A program made the position numbers and the translations under genes. From the NCBI GenBank assembly GCA_023055355.1, contig JALJCS010000051.1, positions 2,728,001 through 2,792,000 on the forward strand: a DNA stretch of 64,000 nt. The letters run 5' to 3'. The notes below the pieces were generated by a model, which searched no databases, had not been told where the DNA came from, and saw nothing but the letters and a program-made list of their open reading frames with translations. This document shows positions 1 through 10,149 of this stretch, one piece after another (within the stretch, counting starts at the first letter, position 1; each line of letters opens with the position of its first letter). The stretch is from Agelaius tricolor. Taxonomy: Eukaryota > Chordata > Aves > Passeriformes > Icteridae.

Positions 1-241
1 CCCAGCTCTGTAGGGACATCAGGTCTACCCCAGCTCCAGCCAGGGACAACAGGTCTACCCAGCTCTGTAGGGACATCTGGTCTACCCCAGCTCCGGCCAG
101 GGACAACAGGTCTACCCAGCTCTGTAGGGACATCAGGTCTACCCCAGCTCCGGCCAGGGACAACAGGTCTACCCTGCTCTGTAGGGACAACTGGTCTACC
201 TCAGCTCAATAGGGGCAACAGGTCTACCCTTGTTCCGTAGG
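1..241 (+). repeat. Partial higher-order unit at left window edge
   Basis: This is the right-hand part of a unit whose landmark lies before the window. It holds 57-bp dimers with spacers CCAGCTCCAGCCAGG and CCAGCTCCGGCCAGG alternating with CAGCTCTGTAGG, then the closing pair of monomers (CTCAATAGGGGCAACAGG, then CCCTTGTTCCGTAGG) that precedes the landmark at 242. Confidence 0.9.
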
Positions 242-610
242 GCTAGCAGATCTCTGTCACAAAGTCCTGGGAACACAACAGGTCTACCCCGATTCCAGCG
301 GGACACCAGGTCTACCCCGGATTCTCTGTGACACCAGGTCTAGCTCTCTCCCGTGGGACATCAGGTCGTCCTCGCCCTGGCCGGACAACAGGTCTACCCC
401 GGCCCTGGCCAGGACAACAGGTCGACCCTGGCTTCGCTGGGACATCAGGTCTACCCCAGCTGCGTCCAGGGACAAGAGGTCTACCCAGCTCTGTAGGGAC
501 ATCAGGTCTACCCCAGCTCCGTCCGGGGACAACAGGTCTACCCAGCTCTGTAGGGACAAAAGGTCTACCTCAGCTCAATAGGGGCAACAGGTCTACCCTT
601 GTTCCGTAGG

Positions 611-1237
611 GCTAGCAGATCGCTGCCACAAAGTCCTGGGGAGACAACAGGTCTACCGCGTTTTCATCTGGACACCAGGTCTACCCCGGCTTCTCAGGGA
701 GACCAGGTCTACCTCGCTCCAGCGGAACATCAGGTCGTCCTCGCCCTGGCGGGACAACAGGTCTTCCCCGACCCTGGCCAGGGACAACAGGTCTACCCGG
801 GCTTCGCTGGGACATCAGGTCTACCCCAGCTCCGTCCGGAGACAACAGGTCTACCCCGGCCCTGGGCAGGACAACAGGTCTACCCTGGCTTCACTGGGAC
901 ATCAGGTCTACCCCAGCTGCGTCCAGGGACAAGAGGTCTACCCAGCTCTGTAGGGACATCAGGTCTACCCCAGCTCCGGCAGGGACAACAGGTCTACCCT
1001 GCTCTGTAGGGACATCGGGTCTACCCGAGTTCCGGCCAGGGACAAAAGGTCTACCCTGCTCTGTAGGGACATCAGGTCTACCCCAGCTCCGGCCAGGGAC
1101 AACAGGTCTACCCAGCTCTGTGGGGACATCAGGTCTACCCCAGCTCCGGCCAGGGACAACAGGTCTACCCTGCTCTGTAGGGACAACTGGTCTACCTCAG
1201 CTCAATAGGGGCAACAGGTCTACCCTTGTTCCGTAGG
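611..1237 (+). repeat. Unique 627-bp hybrid higher-order unit
   Basis: This is the only 627-bp unit (about 22 monomers, 11 x 57 bp). Its first roughly 300 bp match the head of 571-bp units such as the one at 4396 (spacer GCGTTTTCATCTGG, then CCGACCCTGGCCAGGG, GCCCTGGGCAGG and GGCTTCACTGGG). From about 915 it continues with the spacer CCAGCTGCGTCCAGGG and the tail of 540-bp units such as the one at 2547. A 300-bp head plus a 327-bp tail gives the observed 627 bp, so it is best read as an unequal-exchange hybrid. Confidence 0.8.
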
Positions 1238-1694
1238 GCTAGCAGATCTCTGTCACAAAGTCCTGGAAAGACAACAGGTCTACCCCGATTCCAGCGGGAC
1301 ACCAGGTCTACCCCGGATTCTCTGTGACACCAGGTCTACCTCGCTCCAGCAGAACATCAGGTGGTCCTCGCCCTGGCGGGACAACAGGTCTTCCCCGACC
1401 CTGGCCAGGGACAACATGTCTACCCTGGCTTCGCTGGGACATCAGGTCTACCCCAGCTCCGTCCGGAGACAACAGGTCTACCCCGTCCCTGGGCAGGACA
1501 ACAGGTCTACCCACGCTTCACTGGGACATCAGGTCTACCCGAGCTCCGGCCAGGGACAACAGGTCTACCCTGCTCTATAGGGTGATCAGGTCTTCCCCAG
1601 CTCCGTCGGGGGACAACAGGTCTACCCAGCTCTGTAGGGACAACTGGTCTACCTCAACTCAATAGGGGCAACAGGTCTACCCTTATATCGTAGG
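1238..1694 (+). repeat. 457-bp higher-order unit (A head, B body)
   Basis: Four units have this length: 1238, 6904, 18949 and 33982. They begin with the A head (spacer CCGATTCCAGCGG, then GGATTCTCTGTGACACC) and switch to the B body at CTCGCTCCAGC. They share a diagnostic patch, CTCTATAGGGTGATCAGG, and end at a CTTATATCG landmark. This copy has private changes relative to the others, for example CAGCAGAACATC near 1348 and a GTCGGGGG spacer near 1605. Confidence 0.85.
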
Positions 1695-1950
1695 GCTAGC
1701 AGATCTCTGTCACAAAGTCCTGGAAAGACAACAGGTCTACCCCGATTCCAGCGGGACACCAGGTCTACCCCGGCTTCTCTGGGAGACCAGGTCTACCTCG
1801 CCCCAGCGGGACATCAGGTCGTCCCTGCCCTGGCAGGACAACAGGTCTACCCCGGCCCTGGCCAGGACAACAGGTCTACCCAGGCTTCGCTGGGACATCA
1901 GGTCTACCCCAGCACTGTCCGGGGACAACAGGTCTACCCAGCTCTGTAGG

Positions 1951-2064
1951 GACATCAGGTCTACCCCAGCTCCAGCCAGGGACAACAGGTCTACCCAGCT
2001 CTGTAGGGACATCAGGTCTACCCCAGCTCCAGCCAGGGACAACAGGTCTACCCAGCTCTGTAGG
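1951..2064 (+). repeat. Reference pair of identical 57-bp dimers
   Basis: Two successive 57-bp dimers start at 1951 and 2008, and a third begins at 2065. Each is a 30-bp monomer (core GACATCAGGTCTACC, spacer CCAGCTCCAGCCAGG) followed by a 27-bp monomer (core GACAACAGGTCTACC, spacer CAGCTCTGTAGG). Elsewhere the long spacer reads CCAGCTCCGTCCGGG, CCAGCTCCGGCCAGG, CGAGCTCCGTCCGGG or CCAGCACTGTCCGGG. The 57-bp length is exactly 19 codons with no stop in several frames, which creates long spurious open frames. Changes in the number of these dimers account for most of the length differences between higher-order units. Confidence 0.93.
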
Positions 2065-2083
2065 GACATCAGGTCTACCTCAG

Positions 2084-2150
2084 CTCAATAGGGGCAACAG
2101 GTCTACCCTTGTTCCGTAGGGCTAGCAGATCTCTGTCACAAAGTCCTGGA
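2084..2150 (+). repeat. Reference landmark block between higher-order units
   Basis: The block reads CTCAATAGGGGCAACAGG, then a monomer with spacer CTTGTTCCGTAGG, then the divergent monomer GCTAGCAGATCTCTG followed by TCACAAAGTCCTGG. Aligned to the core, GCTAGCAGATCTCTG corresponds to GACAACAGGTCTACC, so the landmark is itself a decayed monomer. It occurs 138 times. Three visible variants are the CTTGTTCCG form, the CTTATATCG (or AATATATCG) form, seen 24 times, and the GCAAGC form, seen 19 times. GCTAGC and AGATCT are natural NheI and BglII recognition sequences, so either enzyme should give a ladder at unit lengths; GCAAGC copies lack the former and AGATCG copies the latter. Confidence 0.92.
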
Positions 2151-4395
2151 AAGACAACAGGTCTACCCCGATTCCAGCGGGACTCCAGGTCTACCCCGGC
2201 TTCTCTGGAAGACCAGGTCTACCTCGCCCCAGCGGGACATCAGGTCGTCCCTGCCCTGGCGGGACAACAGGTCTACCCCGGCCCTGGCCAGGACAACAGG
2301 TCTACCCAGGCTTCGCTGGGACATCAGGTCTACCCCAGCTGCGTCCAGGGACAAGAGGTCTACCCAGCTCTGTAGGGACATCAGGTCTACCCCAGCTCCG
2401 GCCAGGGACAACAGGTCTACCCAGCTCTGTGGGGACATCAGGTCTACCCCAGCTCCGTCCGGGGACAACAGATCTACCCAGCTCTGTAGGGACATCAGGT
2501 CTACCTCAGCTCAATAGGGGCAACAGGTCTACCCTTGTTCCGTAGGGCTAGCAGATCTCTGTCACAAAGTCCTGGAAAGACAACAGGTCTACCCCGATTC
2601 CAGCGGGACACCAGGTCTACCCCGGATTCTCTGTGACACCAGGTCTAGCTCTCTCCCGTGGGACATCAGGTCGTCCTCGCCCTGGCCGGACAACAGGTCT
2701 ACCGCGGCCCTGGCCAGGACAACAGGTCGACCCTGGCTTCGCTGGGACATCAGGTCTACCCCAGCTGCGTCCAGGGACAAGAGGTCTACCCAGCTCTGTA
2801 GGGACATCAGGTCTACCCCAGCTCCGGCCAGGGACAACAGGTCTACCCTGCTCTGTAGGGGCATCGGGTCTACCCGAGTTCCGGCCAGGGACAAAAGGTC
2901 TAAACTGCTCTGTAGGGACATCAGGTCTACCCCAGCTCCGTCCGGGGACAACAGGTCTACCCAGCTCTGTGGGGACATCAGGTCTAACCCAGCTCCGTCC
3001 GGGGACAACAGGTCTACCCTGCTCTGTAGGGACAACTGGTCTACCTCAACTCAATAGGGGCAACAGGTCTACCCTTGTTCCGTAGGGCTAGCAGATCTCT
3101 GTCACAAAGTCCTGGGGAGACAACAGGTCTACCCCGATTCCAGCGGGACACCAGGTCTACCCCGGATTCTCTGTGACACCAGGTCTAGCTCTCTCCCGTG
3201 GGACATCAGGTCGTCCTCGCCCTGGCCGGACAACAGGTCTACCGCGGCCCTGGCCAGGACAACAGGTCGACCCTGGCTTCGCTGGGACATCAGGTCTACC
3301 CCAGCTGCGTCCAGGGACAAGAGGTCTACCCAGCTCTGTAGGGACATCAGGTCTACCCCAGCTCCGTCCGGGGACAACAGGTCTACCCAGCTCTGTAGGG
3401 ACAACTGGTCTACCTCAGCTCAATAGGGGCAACAGGTCTACCCTTGTTCCGTAGGGCTAGCAGATCTCTGCCACAAAGTCCTGGGGAGACAACAGGTCTA
3501 CCGCGTTTTCATCTGGACACCAGGTCTACCCCGGCTTCTCAGGGAGACCAGGTCTACCTCGCTCCAGCGGAACATCAGGTCGTCCTCGCCCTGGCGGGAC
3601 AACAGGTCTTCCCCGACCCTGGCCAGGGACAACAGGTCTACCCTGGCTTCGCTGGGACATCAGGTCTACCCCAGCTCCGTCCGGAGACAACAGGTCTACC
3701 CCGGCCCTGGGCAGGACAACAGGTCTACCCTGGCTTCACTGGGACATCAGGTCTACCCGAGCTCCGGCAAGGGACAACAGGTCTACCCAGCTCTGTAGGG
3801 ACATAAGGTCTACCCGAGCTCCGTCCGGGGACAACAAGTCTACCCAGCTCTGTAGGGACATCTGGTCTACCCCAGCTCCGTCCGGGGACAACAGGTCTAC
3901 CCAGCTCTGTAGGGACATCAGGTCTACCCCAGCTCCGTCCGGGGACAACAGGTCTACCCTGCTCTGTAGGGACAACTGGTCTACCTCAACTCAATAGGGG
4001 CAACAGGTCTACCCTTGTTCCGTAGGGCTAGCAGATCTCTGTCACAAAGTCCTGGGGAGACAACAGGTCTACCCCGATTCCAGCGGGACACCAGGTCTAC
4101 CCCGGATTCTCTGTGACACCAGGTCTAGCTCTCTCCCGTGGGACATCAGGTCGTCCTCGCCCTGGCCGGACAACAGGTCTACCGCGGCCCTGGCCAGGAC
4201 AACAGGTCGACCCTGGCTTCGCTGGGACATCAGGTCTACCCCAGCTGCGTCCAGGGACAAGAGGTCTACCCAGCTCTGTAGGGACATCAGGTCTACCCCA
4301 GCTCCGTCCGGGGACAACAGGTCTACCCAGCTCTGTAGGGACAACTGGTCTACCTCAGCTCAATAGGGGCAACAGGTCTACCCTTGTTCCGTAGG

Positions 4396-4966
4396 GCTAG
4401 CAGATCGCTGCCACAAAGTCCTGGGGAGACAACAGGTCTACCGCGTTTTCATCTGGACACCAGGTCTACCCCGGCTTCTCTGGGAGACCAGGTCTACCTC
4501 GCTCCAGCGGAACATCAGGTCGTCCTCGCCCTGGCGGGACAACAGGTCTTCCCCGACCCTGGCCAGGGACAACAGGTCTACCCGGGCTTCGCTGGGACAT
4601 CAGGTCTACCCCAGCTCCGTCCGGAGACAACAGGTCTACCCCGGCCCTGGGCAGGACAACAGGTCTACCCTGGCTTCACTGGGACATCAGGTCTACCCGA
4701 GCTCCGGCCAGGGACAACAGGTCTACCCAGCTCTGTAGGGACATCAGGTCTACCCGAGCTCCGTCCGGGGACAACAAGTCTACCCAGCTCTGTAGGGACA
4801 TCTGGTCTACCCCAGCTCCGGCCAGGGACAACAGGTCTACCCAGCTCCGTAGGGACATCAGGTCTACCCCAGCTCCGGCCAGGGACAACAGGTCTACCCT
4901 GCTCTGTAGGGACAACTGGTCTACCTCAGCTCAATAGGGGCAACAGGTCTACCCTTGTTCCGTAGG
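4396..4966 (+). repeat. 571-bp higher-order unit, B head (reference)
   Basis: Twenty monomers, equal to 400 + 3 x 57 bp. It starts with the variant landmark GCTAGCAGATCGCTGCC, then the B head spacer GCGTTTTCATCTGG, followed by CTCGCTCCAGCGG, CCGACCCTGGCCAGGG, GGGCTTCGCTGGG, GCCCTGGGCAGG and GGCTTCACTGGG, and then dimers. One dimer carries the core variant ACAACAAGTCTACC. It is among the most frequent classes (18 copies of this length in the window). Confidence 0.88.
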
Positions 4967-5335
4967 GCTAGCAGATCTCTGTCACAAAGTCCTGGGAACA
5001 CAACAGGTCTACCCCGATTCCAGCGGGACACCAGGTCTACCCCGGATTCTCTGTGACACCAGGTCTAGCTCTCTCCCGTGGGACATCAGGTCGTCCTCGC
5101 CCTGGCCGGACAACAGGTCTACCCCGGCCCTGGCCAGGACAACAGGTCGACCCTGGTTTCGCTGGGACATCAGGTCTACCCCAGCTGCGTCCAGGGACAA
5201 GAGGTCTACCCAGCTCTGTAGGGACATCAGGTCTACCCCAGCTCCGTCCGGGGACAACAGGTCTACCCTGCTCTGTAGGGACAACTGGTCTACCTCAGCT
5301 CAATAGGGGCAACAGGTCTACCCTTGTTCCGTAGG

Positions 5336-5735
5336 GCTAGCAGATCGCTGCCACAAAGTCCTGGGGAGACAACAGGTCTACCGCGTTTTCATCTGGACAC
5401 CAGGTCTACCCCGGCTTCTCAAGGAGACCAGGTCTACCTCGCTCCAGCGGAACATCAGGTCGTCCTCGCCCTGGCGGGACAACAGGTCTTCCCCGACCCT
5501 GGCCAGGGACAACATGTCTACCCTGGCTTCGCTGGGACATGAGGTCTACCCCAGCTCCGTCCGGAGACAACAGGTCTACCCCGGCCCTGGGCAGGACAAC
5601 AGGTCTACCCACGCTTCACTGGAACATCAGGTCTTCCCCAGCTCCGTCCGGGGACAACAGGTCTACCCAGCTCTGTAGGGACAACTGGTCTACCTCAACT
5701 CAATAGGGGCAACAGGTCTACCCTTATATCGTAGG
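5336..5735 (+). repeat. 400-bp higher-order unit, B head (reference)
   Basis: Fourteen monomers. All 13 copies of this length end at a landmark whose preceding spacer is CTTATATCG. Distinguishing parts are GCGTTTTCATCTGG, a core variant GACAACATGTCTACC, GCCCTGGGCAGGACAAC and CACGCTTCACTGGAACATC. The GGGCAGGA string resembles the classical minisatellite core. This copy carries GGACATGAGG near 5537, shared with 17582 and 32615. Confidence 0.85.
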
Positions 5736-7360
5736 GCTAGCAGATCTCTGTCACAAAGTCCTGGGGAGACAACAGGTCTACCCCGATTCCAGCGGGACAC
5801 CAGGTCTACCCCGGCTTCTCTGGGAGACCAGGTCTACCTCGCCCCAGCGGGACATCAGGTCGTCCCTGCCCTGGCGGGACAACAGGTCTACCCCGGCCCT
5901 GGCCAGGACAACAGGTCTACCCAGGCTTCGCTGGGACATCAGGTCTACCCCAGCACTGTCCGGGGACAACCGGTCTACCCAGCTCTGTAGGGACATCAGG
6001 TCTACCCCAGCTCCAGCCAGGGACAAGAGGTCTACCCAGCTCTGTAGGGACATCAGGTCTACCCCAGCTCCGGCCAGGGACAACAGGTCTAGCCTGCTCT
6101 GTAGGGGCATCGGGTCTACCCGAGTTCCGGCCAGGGACAAAAGTTCTAAACTGCTCTGTAGGGACATCAGGTCTACCCCAGCTCCGTCCGGGGACAACAG
6201 GTCTACCCAGCTCTGTGGGGACATCAGGTCTACCCCAGCTCCGTCCGGGGACAACAGGTCTACCCAGCTCTGTAGGGACAACTGGTCTACCTCAGCTCAA
6301 TAGGGGCAACAGGTCTACCCTTGTTCCCTAGGGCTAGCAGATCGCTGCCACAAAGTCCTGGGGAGACAACAGGTCTACCGCGTTTTCATCTGGACACCAG
6401 GTCTACCCCGGCTTCTCAGGGAGACCAGGTCTACCTCGCTCCAGCGGAACATCAGGTCGTCCTCGCCCTGGCGGGACAACAGGTCTTCCCCGACCCTGGC
6501 CAGGGACAACAGGTCTACCCGGGCTTCGCTGGGACATCAGGTCTACCCCAGCTCCGTCCGGAGACAACAGGTCTACCCCGGCCCTGGGCAGGACAACAGG
6601 TCTACCCTGGCTTCACTGGGACATCAGGTCTACCCGAGCTCCGGCCAGGGACAACAGGTCTACCCAGCTCTGTAGGGACATCAGGTCTACCCGAGCTCCG
6701 TCCGGGGACAACAAGTCTACCCAGCTCTGTAGGGACATCTGGTCTACCCCAGCTCCGGCCAGGGACAACAGGTCTACCCAGCTCCGTAGGGACATCAGGT
6801 CTACCCCAGCTCCGGCCAGGGACAACAGGTCTACCCTGCTCTGTAGGGACAACTGGTCTACCTCAGCTCAATAGGGGCAACAGGTCTACCCTTGTTCCGT
6901 AGGGCTAGCAGATCTCTGTCACAAAGTCCTGGAAAGACAACAGGTCTACCCCGATTCCAGCGGGACACCAGGTCTACCCCGGATTCTCTGTGACACCAGG
7001 TCTACCTCGCTCCAGCGGAACATCAGGTGGTCCTCGCCCTGGCGGGACAACAGGTCTTCCCTGACCCTGGCCAGGGACAACATGTCTACCCTGGCTTCGC
7101 TGGGACATCAGGTCTACCCCAGCTCCGTCCGGAGACAACAGGTCTACCCCGGCCCTGGGCAGGACAACAGGTCTACCCACGCTTCACTGGGACATCAGGT
7201 CTACCCGAGCTCCGGCCAGGGACAACAGGTCTACCCTGCTCTATAGGGTGATCAGGTCTTCCCCAGCTCCGTCCGGGGACAACAGGTCTACCCAGCTCTG
7301 TAGGGACAACTGGTCTACCTCAACTCAATAGGGGCAACAGGTCTACCCTTATATCGTAGG

Positions 7361-7786
7361 GCTAGCAGATCTCTGTCACAAAGTCCTGGGGAGACAACAG
7401 GTCTACCCCGATTCCAGCGGGACACCAGGTCTACCCCGGCTTCTCTGGGAGACCAGGTCTACCTCGCCCCAGCGGGACATCAGGTCGTCCCTGCCCTGGC
7501 AGGACAACAGGTCTACCCCGGCCCTGGCCAGGACAACAGGTCTACCCAGGCTTCGCTGGGACATCAGGTCTACCCCAGCACTGTCCGGGGACAACAGGTC
7601 TACCCAGCTCTGTAGGGACATCAGGTCTACCCCAGCTCCAGCCAGGGACAACAGGTCTACCCAGCTCTGTAGGGACATCAGGTCTACCCCAGCTCCAGCC
7701 AGGGACAACAGGTCTACCCAGCTCTGTAGGGACATCAGGTCTACCTCAGCTCAATAGGGGCAACAGGTCTACCCTTGTTCCGTAGG
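7361..7786 (+). repeat. 426-bp higher-order unit (reference)
   Basis: Fifteen monomers, equal to 369 + 57 bp. It has the A head (CCGATTCCAGCGG, GGCTTCTCTGGGAG, CTCGCCCCAGCGG, GTCGTCCCTGCC), the spacer CCAGCACTGTCCGGG, then two dimers with CCAGCTCCAGCCAGG. Copies of this length are at 1695, 2121, 7361, 19406, 34439, 51457, 57321 and 62614. Confidence 0.85.
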
Positions 7787-8269
7787 GCTAGCAGATCTCT
7801 GTCACAATGTCCTGGAAAGACAACAGGTCTACCCCGATTCCAGCGGGACTCCAGGTCTACCCCGGCTTCTCTGGAAGACCAGGTCTACCTCGCCCCAGCG
7901 GGACATCAGGTCGTCCCTGCCCTGGCGGGACAACAGGTCTACCCCGGCCCTGGCCAGGACAACAGGTCTACCCAGGCTTCGCTGGGACATCAGGTCTACC
8001 CCAGCTGCGTCCAGGGACAAGAGGTCTACCCAGCTCTGTAGGGACATCAGGTCTACCCCAGCTCCGGCCAGGGACAACAGGTCTACCCAGCTCTGTAGGG
8101 ACATCAGGTCTACCCCAGCTCCGTCCGGGGACAACAGGTCTACCCAGCTCTGTGGGGACATCAGGTCTACCCCAGCTCCGTCCGGGGACAACAGGTCTAC
8201 CCTGCTCTGTAGGGACAACTGGTCTACCTCAACTCAATAGGGGCAACAGGTCTACCCTTGTTCCGTAGG
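7787..8269 (+). repeat. 483-bp higher-order unit (reference)
   Basis: Seventeen monomers, equal to 369 + 2 x 57 bp. It has an A head with the private tag TCACAATGTCCTGG just after the landmark and GGCTTCTCTGGAAGACC. The same tag recurs at 19832 and 34865, in copies 2 and 3 of the super-repeat. Fourteen units share this length, though not all share this tag. Confidence 0.84.
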
Positions 8270-8638
8270 GCTAGCAGATCTCTGTCACAAAGTCCTGGGG
8301 AGACAACAGGTCTACCCCGATTCCAGCGGGACACCAGGTCTACCCCGGATTCTCTGTGACACCAGGTCTAGCTCTCTCCCGTGGGACATCAGGTTGTCCT
8401 CGCCCTGGCCGGACAACAGGTCTACCCCGGCCCTGGCCAGGACAACAGGTCGACCCTGGCTTCGCTGGGACATCAGGTCTACCCCAGCTGCGTCCAGGGA
8501 CAAGAGGTCTACCCAGCTCTGTAGGGACATCAGGTCTACCCCAGCTCCGTCCGGGGACAACAGGTCTACCCAGCTCTGTAGGGACAACTGGTCTACCTCA
8601 GCTCAATAGGGGCAACAGGTCTACCCTTGTTCCGTAGG

Positions 8639-9152
8639 GCTAGCAGATCTCTGCCACAAAGTCCTGGGGAGACAACAGGTCTACCGCGTTTTCATCTGGA
8701 CACCAGGTCTACCCCGGCTTCTCAGGGAGACCAGGTCTACCTCGCTCCAGCGGAACATCAGGTCGTCCTCGCCCTGGCGGGACAACAGGTCTTCCCCGAC
8801 CCTGGCCAGGGACAACAGGTCTACCCGGGCTTCGCTGGGACATCAGGTCTACCCCAGCTCCGTCCGGAGACAACAGGTCTACCCCGGCCCTGGGCAGGAT
8901 AACAGGTCTACCCTGGCTTCACTGGGACATCAGGTCTACCCGAGCTCCGGCCAGGGACAACAGGTCTACCCAGCTCTGTAGGGACATCAGGTCTACCCGA
9001 GCTCCGTCCGGGGACAACAGGTCTACCCAGCTCTGTAGGGACATCAGGTCTACCCCAGCTCCGTCCGGGGAAAACAGGTCTACCCTGATCTGTAGGGACA
9101 ACTGGTCTACCTCAGCTCAATAGGGGCAACAGGTCTACATTTGTTCCGTAGG
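8639..9152 (+). repeat. 514-bp higher-order unit (reference)
   Basis: Eighteen monomers, equal to 400 + 2 x 57 bp, with the B head. Visible tags are GGGCAGGATAACAGG, the core variant GGGGAAAACAGG and the spacer CTGATCTGTAGG. It ends with ACATTTGTTCCG and a GCAAGC landmark. Copies of this length are at 8639, 12456, 20684, 22564, 25609, 27489, 35717, 39534, 44910, 48980, 54273 and 60137; the last four are a different subtype. Confidence 0.84.
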
Positions 9153-9552
9153 GCAAGCAGATCTCTGTCACCAAGTCCTGGGGAGACAACAGGTCTACCG
9201 CGTTTTCATCTGGACACCAGGTCTACCCCGGCTTCTCAGGGAGACCAGGTCTACCTCGCTCCAGCGGAACATCAGGTCGTCCTCGCCCTGGCGGGACAAC
9301 AGGTCTTCCCCGACCCTGGCCAGGGACAACATGTCTACCCTGGCTTCGCTGGGACATCAGGTCTACCCCAGCTCCGTCCGGAGACAACAGGTCTACCCCG
9401 GCCCTGGGCAGGACAACAGGTCTACCCACGCTTCACTGGAACATCAGGTCTTCCCCAGCTCCGTCCGGGGACAACAGGTCTACCCAGTTCTGTAGGGACA
9501 AGTGGTCTACCTCAACTCAATAGGGGCAACAGGTCTACCCTTATATCGTAGG

Positions 9553-10149
9553 GCTAGCAGATCTCTGTCACAAAGTCCTGGGGAGACAACAGGTCTACCC
9601 CGATTCCAGCGGGACACCAGGTCTACCCCGGCTTCTCTGGGAGACCAGGTCTACCTCGCCCCAGCGGGACATCAGGTCGTCCCTGCCCTGGCGGGACAAC
9701 AGGTCTACCCCGGCCCTGGCCAGGACAACAGGTCTACCCAGGCTTCGCTGGGACATCAGGTCTACCCCAGCACTGTCCGGGGACAACAGGTCTACCCAGC
9801 TCTGTAGGGACATCAGGTCTACCCCAGCTCCAGCCAGGGACAAGAGGTCTACCCAGCTCTGTAGGGACATCAGGTCTACCCCAGCTCCGGCCAGGGACAA
9901 CAGGTCTACCCTGCTCTGTAGGGGCATCGGGTCTACCCGAGTTCCGGCCAGGGACAAAAGTTCTAAACTGCTCTGTAGGGACATCAGGTCTACCCCAGCT
10001 CCGTCCGGGGACAACAGGTCTACCCAGCTCTGTGGGGACATCAGGTCTACCCCAGCTCCGTCCGGGGACAACAGGTCTACCCAGCTCTTTAGGGACAACT
10101 GGTCTACCTCAGCTCAATAGGGGCAACAGGTCTACCCTTGTTCCGTAGG
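9553..10149 (+). repeat. 597-bp higher-order unit (reference)
   Basis: Twenty-one monomers, equal to 369 + 4 x 57 bp. It has an A head and a diagnostic decayed monomer, GGACAAAAGTTCTAAACTG (near 9955), next to GGGGCATCGGG and CGAGTTCCGGCC. The nine copies are at 5736, 9553, 11490, 17781, 21598, 26523, 32814, 36631 and 38568. This copy has a private CTCTTTAGGG near 10084. Units at 9553 and 11490 are the pair inferred to have recombined to give the copy-2 deletion. Confidence 0.85.

Larger units (their letters stand above)
242..4026 (+). repeat. Left mosaic segment, eight higher-order units
   Basis: Units start at 242 (369 bp), 611 (627), 1238 (457), 1695 (426), 2121 (426), 2547 (540), 3087 (369) and 3456 (571). 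The order differs from the 12,045-bp super-repeat that follows, but pieces match it. Positions 1238 to about 2400 correspond to 6904-8070 at offset 5,666. The 540-bp unit at 2547 corresponds to that at 14961 at offset 12,414. The 571-bp unit at 3456 joins the 12,045-bp register in its second half. The segment is therefore a shuffled relative of the 12-kb repeat rather than a clean copy. The unit at 2121 is 57 bp shorter than its counterpart at 7787, a one-dimer loss. Confidence 0.85.
4396..6332 (+). repeat. 1,937-bp four-unit block (571-369-400-597)
   Basis: This block of four units recurs within the 12-kb super-repeat, at 4396 and 10150 in copy 1, 16441 in copy 2, and 31474 and 37228 in copy 3. 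Copy 2 lacks the second block. The block at 4396 ends at a landmark preceded by TTCCCTAGGG (near 6327) instead of TTCCGTAGGG; the same variant sits at the equivalent place near 18372 and 33405, supporting common descent of the three positions. Confidence 0.85.

Noticed and set aside
1410..1424. p53-like half site in AACATGTCTACC
   Set aside because: It matches only in part and arises from one base change in the core (AACAGG to AACATG); no second half site lies at proper spacing.
1681..1700. TATA-like element in CTTATATCG landmarks as a promoter
   Set aside because: It is a variant of CTTGTTCCG at the same place in a repeat, with no downstream gene or other promoter signal.
2290..2330. CENP-B box around the GCTTCGCTGGGAC spacer
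   Set aside because: The TTCG is not followed by the required A and CGGG at the right spacing, and the reverse strand does not fit either.
8340..8470. Pol III internal promoter (A box at TCTAGCTCTC, B box at GGTCGACCC) indicating a SINE or tRNA relic
   Set aside because: Neither string matches the box consensus closely and no tRNA-like fold, A-rich tail or target duplication is visible.
10084..10092. Telomeric TTAGGG motif
   Set aside because: A single occurrence made by one base change in CTGTAGGG; there is no tandem telomeric run.
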